From Ruminococcus sp. CAG:254 (GTDB lineage Bacteria; Bacillota; Clostridia; Oscillospirales; Ruminococcaceae): a stretch of 17,305 nucleotides of DNA. The translations under genes were made by a program, and so were the position numbers. Below, one piece after another: positions 1 to 7,983 of the stretch. Under the pieces are notes generated by a model that saw only the letters and a program-made list of their open reading frames with translations, was not told the DNA's origin and ran no database searches. Location of the stretch: positions 10,008 to 27,312 of the forward strand of contig HF997967.1 of assembly GCA_000433635.1 (NCBI GenBank), read 5' to 3'. Within the stretch, counting starts at the first letter, position 1, and each line of letters opens with the position of its first letter.

Positions 1-22
1 CACTGATTGAGGTGCAGGATTC

Positions 23-2641
23 ATGGAGATACAGAAAGAAAAGCTCTCTCCGATGATGCAGCAGTACTTTGCACTCAAGGAAAAATATCCGGACTGCGTG
101 CTGTTTTTCCGGCTGGGAGATTTTTATGAAATGTTCTTTGACGATGCCATCCGGATTTCTCGGGAACTGGAACTGACGCTGACTGGCAGGGACTGCGGAT
201 TGAAAGAACGTGCCCCGATGTGCGGGATTCCGTATCACAGCGTGGATATGTACTTGAAACGGCTCGTGGAACGGGGCTATAAAATCGCCATCTGTGAACA
301 GCTGACCGACCCAGCCACCACAAAGGGACTGGTGGAACGGGATGTCATCCGAATCGTAACGCCGGGGACACTAATTGAAAGCAACTTGCTCGAAGAGGGA
401 GCGAACAACTATCTTTGCAGCCTGTATTTTGAAGAGGGCGGCGACTGTGGACTTTGCTTTGCAGATTTGTCCACAGGGGATATCATTGCTCTGCTGCCGG
501 AACAGAAGAATTTAGAGGCAAATGTCATTGATGCCCTTTCTCGCTATACACCAGCAGAAATTCTGATGAATGAAGATGCTCTGTTGCTGAAGAGCGTGAT
601 GGAGTTCATCAAGATTCGGTTGCAGTGTGTCGTCACGATGCGAGATGCAGAATGCTTTTCCGCAGAACGCAATCATGATTTTGTGTGCCATCAGTTCCAA
701 GTGCCGGAATTGTCCTATTTACAGCTGCCGGAAACGGGTTCAGAAACAGCAGCTGTTTATGGTATGATGGACTACATCAAGGAAACCCAGAAGAATCAAA
801 TTGCCCGATTTATTTCCCTGACGGTCAACGATGATGATGCTTATTTAGGGCTGGATTTCAATGCAAGAAGAAATCTGGAGCTGACCGAAACGCTGCGGGG
901 CAAAGAACGAAAAGGTTCGCTGCTCTGGCTGATGAATACCGCAAAAACATCCATGGGAAAGCGAATGCTGAAAACATGGATTGAACAGCCGCTCGTTCAG
1001 CCGGCAAAAATCATGGCTCGGTTGGATGCCGTGGAAATTTTCGTCAAGAAAAGCGTTGTTTTGATGGAAGTGCGGTCGATTTTAGATTCTGTCTATGATT
1101 TGGAACGCCTGATGACACGGGTGCTCTATAAGACGGCAACCCCAAGAGATTTGAAAGCACTGGCAACAACGGCAAGACAGATTCCAGCATTAAAGGCAGA
1201 GTTGGAAAAGGTTGCAGACCGCAAGTTGCTGGCAAGACTGCTCTCCCAGATTTCCAATCTGGATATGGTTGCGGATTTGGTTGACCGTGCAATTGTGGAG
1301 AATCCTCCAGTTTCTGTCAAGGATGGCGGTGTGATTCGGGAGGGCTTCCATCAGGATTTGGATTATCTCCGGGGTATCATGAACGGCGGCAATCAAATCA
1401 TTGAAAAGATGGAACAGTCCGAACGGGAACGTACTGGCATTAAAGGCTTGAAGATTGGATTCAATCGGGTGTTCGGATATTATATTGAAGTGACCCGTTC
1501 TTACTATGATTTAGTGCCGGATGATTACGTCCGGAAACAGACACTCACCAACTGCGAGCGATTCATTACACCTGACCTGAAAAAGACAGAAAACGATATT
1601 CTCAGTGCCAAGGAAAAAGCCCTGCGGCTGGAAGAATCGCTGTATGTAGAAGTTCGGGATTGCCTTGCTGCACAGCTGAAGCAGGTACAGGAAACCGCCT
1701 CGGCGATTGCACAGGTAGATGTATTGGCAGCGTTCGCAAATGTTGCAATTGAAAACCAGTACACAAAGCCGGAAATTGCCATGGATGGCGTGATTCAGAT
1801 TCGTGGTGGCAGACATCCCGTTGTGGAACGGATGCTCAGCGATGACATTTTCGTGCCGAATGATACCTATCTGGACAACAAAGCCAATCGGATGCTGTTG
1901 ATTACAGGCCCGAATATGGCAGGAAAATCCACCTATATGCGACAAGTGGCATTGATTACGCTGATGGCACAGATTGGCTCATTTGTTCCGGCAGATTATG
2001 CGAAAATTTCTGTTGTGGATAAAATTTTCACCCGAGTTGGAGCATCGGACGACCTGACCGCTGGACAGAGTACGTTCATGGTGGAAATGCACGAGGTTTC
2101 CGACATTCTGAAATATGCAACGCCAAACAGCCTTGTGATTCTGGATGAAGTTGGACGGGGCACATCGACCTTTGATGGTGTGAGCATTGCCCGAGCCGTT
2201 GCAGAGTACATTTGCAACAGCCGGAAGATTGGCTGCAAAACGCTTTTTGCAACGCATTACCATGAACTGATTGATTTGGAACACACCATTGAGGGTGTGA
2301 AAAATTATAGTATTGCAGTGAAAAAGCATGGCGATACCATTCGATTCCTGCGGAAGATTGTGCCGGGCGGCATTGATGACAGCTATGGCATTGAAGTTGC
2401 CAAGTTGGCAGGGCTGCCGGAAAAAGTCGTCAAGCGTGCCAGAGTTCTGCTGCGGCAGATGGAACAGCAGACCGCTGCCCAGAATCAGAAGCCGGAACAA
2501 TCAGACGATATGCAGTATAATTTTGCTGCGATGCAGCAGGAACAGGCTGTTCAGATGCTGAAAAAGACAAACTTACAGGAACTTTCCGATGCAGAATGCC
2601 GGCAGGTTCTCGAAGAAGTAACGAATTTGCTGCGAGGTTGA
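23..2641 (+). CDS. mutS: DNA mismatch repair ATPase MutS
   Basis: MutS recognises base mismatches and small loops in newly replicated DNA and recruits MutL. At 872 aa it has full family length. The N-terminal mismatch-binding motif is visible (Phe34-Tyr-Glu36 in GDFYEMF). The C-terminal ABC-type ATPase shows Walker A GPNMAGKST at residues 629-637, Walker B ending in Asp708-Glu709 (VILDEVGRGTSTFDG), and the FATHYHEL segment after it. A short QYNF stretch near residue 833, in the otherwise unconserved tail, sits where MutS proteins often carry a sliding-clamp binding peptide; that reading is a guess. The ATG start is preceded by GAGGTG at 9-14, with suitable spacing. mutL follows after 35 bases, as in many Firmicutes, so the two are probably cotranscribed. 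Promoter not in the window. Confidence 0.98.
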   Translation: MEIQKEKLSPMMQQYFALKEKYPDCVLFFRLGDFYEMFFDDAIRISRELELTLTGRDCGLKERAPMCGIPYHSVDMYLKRLVERGYKIAICEQLTDPATTKGLVERDVIRIVTPGTLIESNLLEEGANNYLCSLYFEEGGDCGLCFADLSTGDIIALLPEQKNLEANVIDALSRYTPAEILMNEDALLLKSVMEFIKIRLQCVVTMRDAECFSAERNHDFVCHQFQVPELSYLQLPETGSETAAVYGMMDYIKETQKNQIARFISLTVNDDDAYLGLDFNARRNLELTETLRGKERKGSLLWLMNTAKTSMGKRMLKTWIEQPLVQPAKIMARLDAVEIFVKKSVVLMEVRSILDSVYDLERLMTRVLYKTATPRDLKALATTARQIPALKAELEKVADRKLLARLLSQISNLDMVADLVDRAIVENPPVSVKDGGVIREGFHQDLDYLRGIMNGGNQIIEKMEQSERERTGIKGLKIGFNRVFGYYIEVTRSYYDLVPDDYVRKQTLTNCERFITPDLKKTENDILSAKEKALRLEESLYVEVRDCLAAQLKQVQETASAIAQVDVLAAFANVAIENQYTKPEIAMDGVIQIRGGRHPVVERMLSDDIFVPNDTYLDNKANRMLLITGPNMAGKSTYMRQVALITLMAQIGSFVPADYAKISVVDKIFTRVGASDDLTAGQSTFMVEMHEVSDILKYATPNSLVILDEVGRGTSTFDGVSIARAVAEYICNSRKIGCKTLFATHYHELIDLEHTIEGVKNYSIAVKKHGDTIRFLRKIVPGGIDDSYGIEVAKLAGLPEKVVKRARVLLRQMEQQTAAQNQKPEQSDDMQYNFAAMQQEQAVQMLKKTNLQELSDAECRQVLEEVTNLLRG

Positions 2642-2676
2642 CAGCGTCGCAGGAATAGACAGAAAGGAGCACGGCT

Positions 2677-4656
2677 GTGTCAAAAATTGCAGTGTTGAGC
2701 AAAGAAATTTCAGAGTTGATTGCAGCCGGAGAGGTGATAGAACGGCCTGCCTCTGTTGTGAAGGAACTCATTGAAAATGCAATTGATGCAGAGGCAAAGC
2801 ATATTACCGTCGAAATCAAGCACGGCGGAACAACTTATATGCGAGTTGCAGACGATGGCTCTGGCATTGCATCGGAAGATGTACCGACGGCATTTTTCCG
2901 CCATGCAACCAGTAAGATTCACGACCGCAAAGATTTGGAATCCATCTATACATTAGGATTTCGAGGGGAAGCGTTGGCATCCATTGCAGCGGTTTCCAAA
3001 GTAACCCTGCTGACGAAACGCCGAGAAGATGACTATGGAACGCACTATGAGATAATTGGCGGAACGCCGACAGGCGAACCGGAGCAGGGCGGCTGTCCGG
3101 ATGGAACAACGATTCTCATTCGGGACTTGTTTTTCAATGTTCCAGTACGGCAGCGGTTTATGAAAAAAGATGTGACGGAAGCCAACGCTGTCAGCCAGAT
3201 TGTGCAGAAAATTGCGTTATCGCATCCGGAAATTTCTTTTCAGATGATTCGGGATAATCGAATGGAATTTTGCACGGATGGCAACGGCGATTTATACGCT
3301 GCAATTTATGCCTTGTTTGGAAAAGAATTTGCTCACGATTTAATTCCCGTGCAGTATGACGATGGATTTTTACGGGTGAGCGGTTATGTCGGAAAGCCGC
3401 TTTATTCCAAGTCGAACCGCACATTTCAGCATTTCTTCATCAATGGACGGTATATTCGTTCTCGTGTGTGCAGCGTTGCACTGGAAAGTGCCTATCAAAA
3501 TTTGATTATGACCGGAAAGTTTCCAACGTGTGTGTTAATGCTGGAGATGCTGCCCGTGGATTTGGATGTCAATGTCCATCCGGCAAAGGCAGAAGTCCGG
3601 TTTACCAGCGAGAAAAATGTTGCAGACAGTTTGTTTTTTGCGGTGAAAAATGCACTGCTGGAAAACGGGCTGATTTATGACTTTCAGTTTCGCCATAATG
3701 CACAGGACTGGACGAAACAGCCAGCTGTTTCCACGCCGATGCAGCAACCAACATTGCCGCACTTGAAAGAGCCATCTGACCCGTTCGCCTCAAAGGCAGA
3801 GCCGGAAGTAGAATCTCCACCGCCGCCACAGACGATTTACCCGACGCAATATCATTATGACATCGGGGAAACCATGGCAGCATTGATGCCGGAGGAAACC
3901 CGTCCGGCAGCCCTTGAGAATCCGCAAGCGGAGCATACAAAATCAGAATTAGAATTGGAACAGAACGCAGAACTCGAACCGCAATCGGAAGCAACTGCAT
4001 TGCCGGAAACGATTCTCCCTCTGCCAACCGCAACGCCAGAACCATCCGTTCCGGAGTCACTGCCGGAAAAGCAGACGATTTTACCGGAAATCCGTGTGAT
4101 TGGGGAAGTGTTTCAGAATTATATTCTGGCAGAAATCCCAGCGGAACAGAAATTGGTGATTTTTGATAAGCATGCTGCCCACGAACGGGTGATTTTTGAA
4201 CGGCTGAAAAGCGGTGCAGCCAAACAATATCAGCAACTTTTGATGCAGAAAACAGAAACACTCTTGCCAATGGATGAATTTGCATTGATGCAGGAGCAGA
4301 CCGAACAGCTGGAAAATATGGGCTTTTCGTTTGACTTCTCCAATCCGCCCTTTTTGCGGACAACGGCTGTCCCGACTTTTTTGCAGTCACTGAACATTGA
4401 TGAAATTGTCACGGAGATTGCACACAATTTTGCACTTGGAAAAATCAATCCGCAGACGGCATATTTAGATGATTTACTGCACACCATGGCGTGCAAGGCA
4501 GCAATTAAGGCACATGATAAAAATGATTTGGCGGAATTGCAGGAACTGGCTCAGATTGTCTATGCAGATGAACAGGTTCGGCACTGTCCGCACGGCAGAC
4601 CGGTGATGTTTGTCATCAAAAAACATGAACTGGAAAAACAATTTAAGAGGGTATGA
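2677..4656 (+). CDS. mutL: DNA mismatch repair protein MutL, endonuclease type
   Basis: MutL couples MutS mismatch recognition to strand incision. The N-terminal GHKL ATPase is intact: ELIENAIDA, DDGSGI and GFRGEALASI motifs within the first 110 residues. A Pro/Glu-rich linker spans roughly residues 350-470. The C-terminal domain carries the metal-dependent nicking-endonuclease signature, starting at Asp497 (DKHAAHERVIFE), then ACKAAIKA and CPHGRP from Cys637. This fits an organism without MutH. The usual Gln of the DQHA motif is Lys here. The start is GTG, with AGAAAGGAG at 2661-2669 about 7 bases upstream; the next candidates lie inside the conserved ATPase domain. The protein is 659 aa, normal for the family. 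Its TGA stop lies just before the miaA start. Confidence 0.98.
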   Translation: MSKIAVLSKEISELIAAGEVIERPASVVKELIENAIDAEAKHITVEIKHGGTTYMRVADDGSGIASEDVPTAFFRHATSKIHDRKDLESIYTLGFRGEALASIAAVSKVTLLTKRREDDYGTHYEIIGGTPTGEPEQGGCPDGTTILIRDLFFNVPVRQRFMKKDVTEANAVSQIVQKIALSHPEISFQMIRDNRMEFCTDGNGDLYAAIYALFGKEFAHDLIPVQYDDGFLRVSGYVGKPLYSKSNRTFQHFFINGRYIRSRVCSVALESAYQNLIMTGKFPTCVLMLEMLPVDLDVNVHPAKAEVRFTSEKNVADSLFFAVKNALLENGLIYDFQFRHNAQDWTKQPAVSTPMQQPTLPHLKEPSDPFASKAEPEVESPPPPQTIYPTQYHYDIGETMAALMPEETRPAALENPQAEHTKSELELEQNAELEPQSEATALPETILPLPTATPEPSVPESLPEKQTILPEIRVIGEVFQNYILAEIPAEQKLVIFDKHAAHERVIFERLKSGAAKQYQQLLMQKTETLLPMDEFALMQEQTEQLENMGFSFDFSNPPFLRTTAVPTFLQSLNIDEIVTEIAHNFALGKINPQTAYLDDLLHTMACKAAIKAHDKNDLAELQELAQIVYADEQVRHCPHGRPVMFVIKKHELEKQFKRV

Positions 4657-4657
4657 G

Positions 4658-5647
4658 ATGCAGACAAAAGAAAAAATCCCGATTCTTGCTGTGGTAGGGC
4701 CGACCGCCTCCGGAAAGACTGCCCTAGGCGTAGAACTTGCAAAGGCATACAACGGGGAAGTGGTTTCAGCGGATTCCATGCAGATTTACAAGGGCATGGA
4801 CATTGCAACCGCAAAGCCAACACCGGAAGAAATGCAGGGCATTCCGCACCACTTAATTGATATTCTGCCACGGGATACCATTTTTAATGTTGCGGACTAT
4901 GTGAAGCTGGCAGAGCAGGCGATTGCAGACATCACCCAGCGTGGAAAGCTGCCGATTCTGGTTGGTGGAACAGGGCTGTATCTTGCATCGCTGCTGGACA
5001 ATGTGCAGTTTGCAGAAACCAAACAGGATGCTGCCCTGCGGAAAGAGCTGACAGACTACGCAGAAACACACGGAACGGAAGCCCTGCACGAGCGATTGAA
5101 AGCAGTTGACCCAGCAGCCGCAGCGGTGATTCATCCGAATAATGTGGTGCGAGTGGTGCGGGCGTTGGAAGTGACATTGCTATCTGGTAAGCCGTTCAGC
5201 GTACAAAAAGCAGAGAGCCGCACGCAGCCTTCTCCGTATGATGCTTGTATCATCGGGCTGGACTATGAAGACCGGCAAGTTCTGTATGACCGCATCAATC
5301 GGCGAGTGGATTTGATGGTGGAAAATGGACTGGTGGAAGAGTCTTATGCCGTCTGGAAAACCAATCCAAAGCAGACCGCAGCAAATGCCATCGGATACAA
5401 AGAATTGATTCCCTATTTCACCGGAGAAAGCGATTTATCCGCCTGTATCGACAAATTAAAGCAGGAAACACGGCGATATGCCAAACGGCAGCTGACTTGG
5501 TTTAGAAAAAGAGCCGATGTCGTGTGGATAAAATTGTACAAATTTAACAATAACAAAGAAATCTTAGAAAAATCCAAGAAAATTATAGCCAAACAGCAAT
5601 TCTTGTGCTATAATAGAATAGGTCTTTTTGAAACAACAGAAAAATGA
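4658..5647 (+). CDS. miaA: tRNA dimethylallyltransferase MiaA
   Basis: MiaA transfers a dimethylallyl group from DMAPP to N6 of A37 in tRNAs that read codons starting with U. The 329-aa product has the P-loop GPTASGKT at residues 14-21, the DSMQIYKGMDIATAKPT substrate segment, GGTGLYL, and the C-terminal KQETRRYAKRQLTWFRKR block. I chose the ATG at 4658 over an in-frame upstream ATG at 4610: it follows AAGAGGG (4645-4651) with 6-base spacing and puts the P-loop at the usual place, while the longer form would overlap mutL by 47 bases. The last 30 or so residues (KFNNNKEILEKSKKII and onward) come from unusually AT-rich DNA that also holds the hfq promoter, and the final 15 or so look like an unconserved tail. 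mutL-miaA-hfq is a familiar gene order. Confidence 0.97.
   Translation: MQTKEKIPILAVVGPTASGKTALGVELAKAYNGEVVSADSMQIYKGMDIATAKPTPEEMQGIPHHLIDILPRDTIFNVADYVKLAEQAIADITQRGKLPILVGGTGLYLASLLDNVQFAETKQDAALRKELTDYAETHGTEALHERLKAVDPAAAAVIHPNNVVRVVRALEVTLLSGKPFSVQKAESRTQPSPYDACIIGLDYEDRQVLYDRINRRVDLMVENGLVEESYAVWKTNPKQTAANAIGYKELIPYFTGESDLSACIDKLKQETRRYAKRQLTWFRKRADVVWIKLYKFNNNKEILEKSKKIIAKQQFLCYNRIGLFETTEK
5586..5614 (+). promoter_or_regulatory. Predicted sigma-A promoter for hfq, inside the miaA 3' end
   Basis: TATAAT at 5609-5614 is preceded by TG plus one base (TGCTATAAT), a perfect extended -10. Seventeen bases upstream is TAGCCA (5586-5591), a 4/6 match to TTGACA. The DNA from about 5530 to 5585 is markedly A/T-rich and could act as an UP element. 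The element lies within miaA codons, with Cys317-Tyr318-Asn319 encoded by the -10. Initiation would fall near G5621, about 65 bases before the hfq ATG. Prediction from sequence only. Confidence 0.7.
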
Positions 5648-5660
5648 GAAGAAAAAGACC
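5621..5660 (+). promoter_or_regulatory. hfq leader stem-loop with A-rich loop
   Basis: GGTCTTTTT (5621-5629) and AAAAAGACC (5652-5660) form a perfect 9-bp inverted repeat enclosing 22 bases. The left arm begins at the predicted transcription start. The loop and right arm read as A-R-N triplets from 5632: AAC, AAC, AGA, AAA, ATG, AGA, AGA, AAA, AGA, with eight of nine fitting. The miaA stop codon lies in the loop. The hfq Shine-Dalgarno AGGAAGGAG (5669-5677) lies 8 bases downstream of the stem. There is no U-tract after the stem, so it is not an intrinsic terminator. An autoregulatory role is an inference. Confidence 0.5.
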
Positions 5661-5685
5661 GGATGCGTAGGAAGGAGCAGTTACA

Positions 5686-5925
5686 ATGAACAAAATGATG
5701 AACTTACAGGATGTATTTTTAAACCAGGCAAGAAAAGAAAAAATCCTGGTGACCATTATTCTGATGAATGGTTTTCAGTTTAAGGGCATTGTCAAAGGAT
5801 TTGACAGCTACATTGTCATCCTGGAATGCAACGGAGAACAGAATCTGGTGTATAAGCACGCCATCTCTACATTAAAACCAACTCGCCCCATTGCGATTCT
5901 CGATGCGGCAGAAAAAGAAGATTGA
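5686..5925 (+). CDS. hfq: RNA chaperone Hfq
   Basis: Hfq is a hexameric Sm-like protein that binds small RNAs and A/U-rich mRNA segments. The 79-aa product begins with NLQDVFLNQARKEK, the usual N-terminal helix region. It continues through the Sm1 strands (VTIILMNGFQFKGIVKGFDSY) and ends with the Sm2 signature around YKHAISTLKP, followed by a short acidic tail. This is the short Gram-positive form without the long C-terminal extension of enterobacteria. ATG 5686 has an excellent Shine-Dalgarno (AGGAAGGAG, 5669-5677). It sits directly after miaA, the classical miaA-hfq arrangement, but appears to have its own promoter within miaA. The downstream adaptor gene starts 7 bases after its stop. Confidence 0.97.
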   Translation: MNKMMNLQDVFLNQARKEKILVTIILMNGFQFKGIVKGFDSYIVILECNGEQNLVYKHAISTLKPTRPIAILDAAEKED

Positions 5926-5932
5926 TTGAGGT

Positions 5933-7192
5933 ATGGATTCTAACACAAGAATGATGCACATTCTGCTGATTGTGCTTTCGATTGCCATCATTGCCACCAT
6001 TGGTACGATTTTTTACCACTTTGTGGACACGCAGTATAAGACAGAAACGGCAGTTTCTGCCACGGCGGAACAATCGGAAACCTTTCAGGGGGTTTATGTG
6101 CGAGATGAAACCGTATTGACCTATAACGGCTCTGGTGCGATTAGTTATAACGTGCCGGACGGCGGAAAGGTCGAAAAGGGCGGAACGATTGCGGAAATTT
6201 ATGCCGACCAGTCCGCCATTGAAACAAATCAGCAAATTGCAGCGTTGCAGCAGGAATTGAACCTGTTGAATCGTATCTCCAACCCCGGCATTTTACAGAA
6301 TGCTCAGCCGGCAGAATTGTCCACACAAGTGAAACGCTATTATAATCAGATTACTTACTGCAAAGACAGCGGAAACCTGTCTGGCTTGCAGGCTGCAAAG
6401 AGTGATTTCCAGATTGCCTTGAGTGCCTATCAATTGGTCGTCAATCAGGGTGCAGAAAACTTTTCAGAGCAGGCAACTGCTGTTTCGGAAGAAATCACCA
6501 AGCTGCAAAATTCCAAGCAAGCCCCACGGGATACCGTAAAGGCAGCTTCTCCGGTTTATTTTGTCAGTTATGCAGATGGATATGAATCCAAGCTGACTAC
6601 CGACAACATCGACAAGCTGACCATTGATGACATCAAAGCGGTGCAGAATAACAATGGTCTGCAAAGCGATACGATTGTGGGAAAGACCATTGACAGCTAC
6701 GGCTGGTATATGGTGGGTGTCATTGACAATACCACATTGGAATATCAGGTGGATGATGAAGTCACTTTAAAACTGGCAAATTCCGGTGCAACGGCAAATG
6801 CGGTGATTACCGATTTGCGGACAAGCAGCGACCCAAAAGAAACGCTGATTGTATTGCACTGTGATTATATGACATCGGATTTCGTAAAGAACCGTTCCGA
6901 ACGGGTCGAAATCATCAAGGGTGAGTATGAGGGTATTCAAGTGCCAAGAAGTGCCATCCGGTTCAAAGAGCTGGAGGAAACTTCTACCAACGTACTGACT
7001 GGCGAAGAAACAACGACCAAAGTCAATTACCGTGGCGTTTATGTCATGGACGGCGAAACGGTTACATTCCGGAAATTGGATGTCATCTATGAAGGCGATG
7101 ACTATGTATTGTCTTCACTGAATGCCGGTGACGGCTATTTGATTCTTTATGATTCCATTATTGTAGAGGGGATAGATGTAAATGGAGAATAG
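5933..7192 (+). CDS. Membrane-anchored HlyD/RND-type adaptor-like protein
   Basis: The protein is 419 aa with one N-terminal membrane segment (about residues 8-29) and a long extracytoplasmic part. Residues of roughly 52-95 resemble half of a lipoyl/biotin-like barrel-sandwich fold (VPDGGKVEKGGTIAEIY). They are followed by a Gln-rich helical stretch to about 195 that suits a coiled-coil hairpin, then beta-rich sequence. This is the order seen in HlyD-family efflux adaptors. No transporter or outer-membrane partner gene is adjacent, so its role is unknown. A cell-envelope or division-related function is only suggested by its place between hfq and ylmE. The ATG at 5933 has a poor ribosome site (GAGG ends two bases before it), so translation may depend on coupling to hfq; an in-frame ATG at 5951 is the alternative. 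The gene overlaps ylmE by 11 bases. Confidence 0.8.
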   Translation: MDSNTRMMHILLIVLSIAIIATIGTIFYHFVDTQYKTETAVSATAEQSETFQGVYVRDETVLTYNGSGAISYNVPDGGKVEKGGTIAEIYADQSAIETNQQIAALQQELNLLNRISNPGILQNAQPAELSTQVKRYYNQITYCKDSGNLSGLQAAKSDFQIALSAYQLVVNQGAENFSEQATAVSEEITKLQNSKQAPRDTVKAASPVYFVSYADGYESKLTTDNIDKLTIDDIKAVQNNNGLQSDTIVGKTIDSYGWYMVGVIDNTTLEYQVDDEVTLKLANSGATANAVITDLRTSSDPKETLIVLHCDYMTSDFVKNRSERVEIIKGEYEGIQVPRSAIRFKELEETSTNVLTGEETTTKVNYRGVYVMDGETVTFRKLDVIYEGDDYVLSSLNAGDGYLILYDSIIVEGIDVNGE

Positions 7193-7877
7193 TTTTGATT
7201 ATATCACGGAAAACTATAACCGGATTTACAACGAGATTGAAGCGGCAAAGGCAAAATACCGGAAGCCATCTGACCATGTGGATTTTATGGCAGTGACCAA
7301 AACGGTTGCACCAGAAGCCGTCAATCACGCCATTCACTGCGGTATTTCCCTGCTGGGGGAAAATCGGGTGCAGGAATATCTTTCCAAGCGGGACTTTTAT
7401 GACCCGTCCGCAACGGTGCACTTTATTGGGCACTTACAGACCAATAAAGTCAAATACATCATTGAAGACATGGCACTGATTCACTCTGTGGATTCGGTGC
7501 ATCTTGCGAAAGAAATTGACCGGCAGGCTGCCCGTGTTGGAAAAGTGCAGGAGATTTTGATAGAAGTCAACATTGGTGATGAAACGTCCAAGAGCGGAAT
7601 CGCACCGGAACAGTTAGTGCCGCTGCTCGAAGAAGTCGCAACCTTCCAGAATTTGAAGGTAAAAGGCTTGATGACCATCCCGCCAGCCGGAGAAAATGAG
7701 AAATTTCTATCAAAAATGCAAGATTTATATCTTGACATTCGCAGCAAAAACATGGATAATATAGATATGGACATCCTTTCCATGGGCATGTCCGGCGATT
7801 ACGCAAAAGCCATTCAGTATGGTGCAACCCTGGTACGAATCGGCTCAGCACTTTTTGGTGCAAGAGTCTACCGATAA
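7182..7877 (+). CDS. ylmE: PLP-homeostasis protein, YggS/YlmE family
   Basis: This cytoplasmic family binds pyridoxal 5'-phosphate on a single-domain TIM barrel and influences PLP and amino-acid balance; no defined catalytic reaction is established. The 231-aa length is typical. Lys40 in FMAVTKT is the expected PLP-linking lysine. Other family blocks are LLGENRVQE, HFIGHLQTNK, HSVDSVHLA, IEVNIGDETSKSGI, LMTIPPAG, and the phosphate-binding end LSMGMSGDYAKAIQYGATLVRIGSALFG. ATG 7182 lies 10 bases after GAGGGG (7166-7171), inside the last codons of the adaptor gene. The nearer in-frame ATG at 7176 is followed at once by a stop. It opens the ylm cell-division cluster, a conserved neighbourhood in Firmicutes. 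Confidence 0.96.
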   Translation: MENSFDYITENYNRIYNEIEAAKAKYRKPSDHVDFMAVTKTVAPEAVNHAIHCGISLLGENRVQEYLSKRDFYDPSATVHFIGHLQTNKVKYIIEDMALIHSVDSVHLAKEIDRQAARVGKVQEILIEVNIGDETSKSGIAPEQLVPLLEEVATFQNLKVKGLMTIPPAGENEKFLSKMQDLYLDIRSKNMDNIDMDILSMGMSGDYAKAIQYGATLVRIGSALFGARVYR

Positions 7878-7883
7878 AATGAA

Positions 7884-7968
7884 CCTGTGACATAGAAAAA
7901 AACAGGCTTCCTGTACTGAACCCGCACATTGGCAGTCAGGCAGAGAAAAAGAAAGATAGAACGTGCGG
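7884..7968 (+). promoter_or_regulatory. Inverted repeats in the ylmE-sepF gap (sepF leader)
   Basis: The 106-base gap between ylmE and sepF holds two sets of short inverted repeats. CCTGT (7884-7888), ACAGG (7902-7906) and CCTGT (7910-7914) allow two mutually exclusive 5-bp hairpins that share the middle arm. CCGCAC (7922-7927) pairs with GTGCGG (7963-7968) across a 35-base loop that is A-rich on its 3' side, ending just before the sepF Shine-Dalgarno. No U-tract follows, so these are not terminators. The stems are short and may be chance. Confidence 0.3.
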
Positions 7969-7983
7969 AGAACGGAGATTGTT

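Noticed and set aside
2516..2521. TATAAT near the mutS 3' end as a mutL promoter
   Set aside because: The best -35 match is 3/6, it lies within coding sequence and 155 bases before mutL; likely chance.
3602..4390. A 262-codon minus-strand frame opposite the mutL linker
   Set aside because: Low-complexity antisense of the Pro/Glu-rich linker; mutL motifs on the + strand are unambiguous.
7929..7957. Possible sepF promoter: TTGGCA at 7929-7934 with AAAGAT 17 bases downstream
   Set aside because: The -10 matches consensus at only 3 of 6 positions and there is no extended -10; not supportable.
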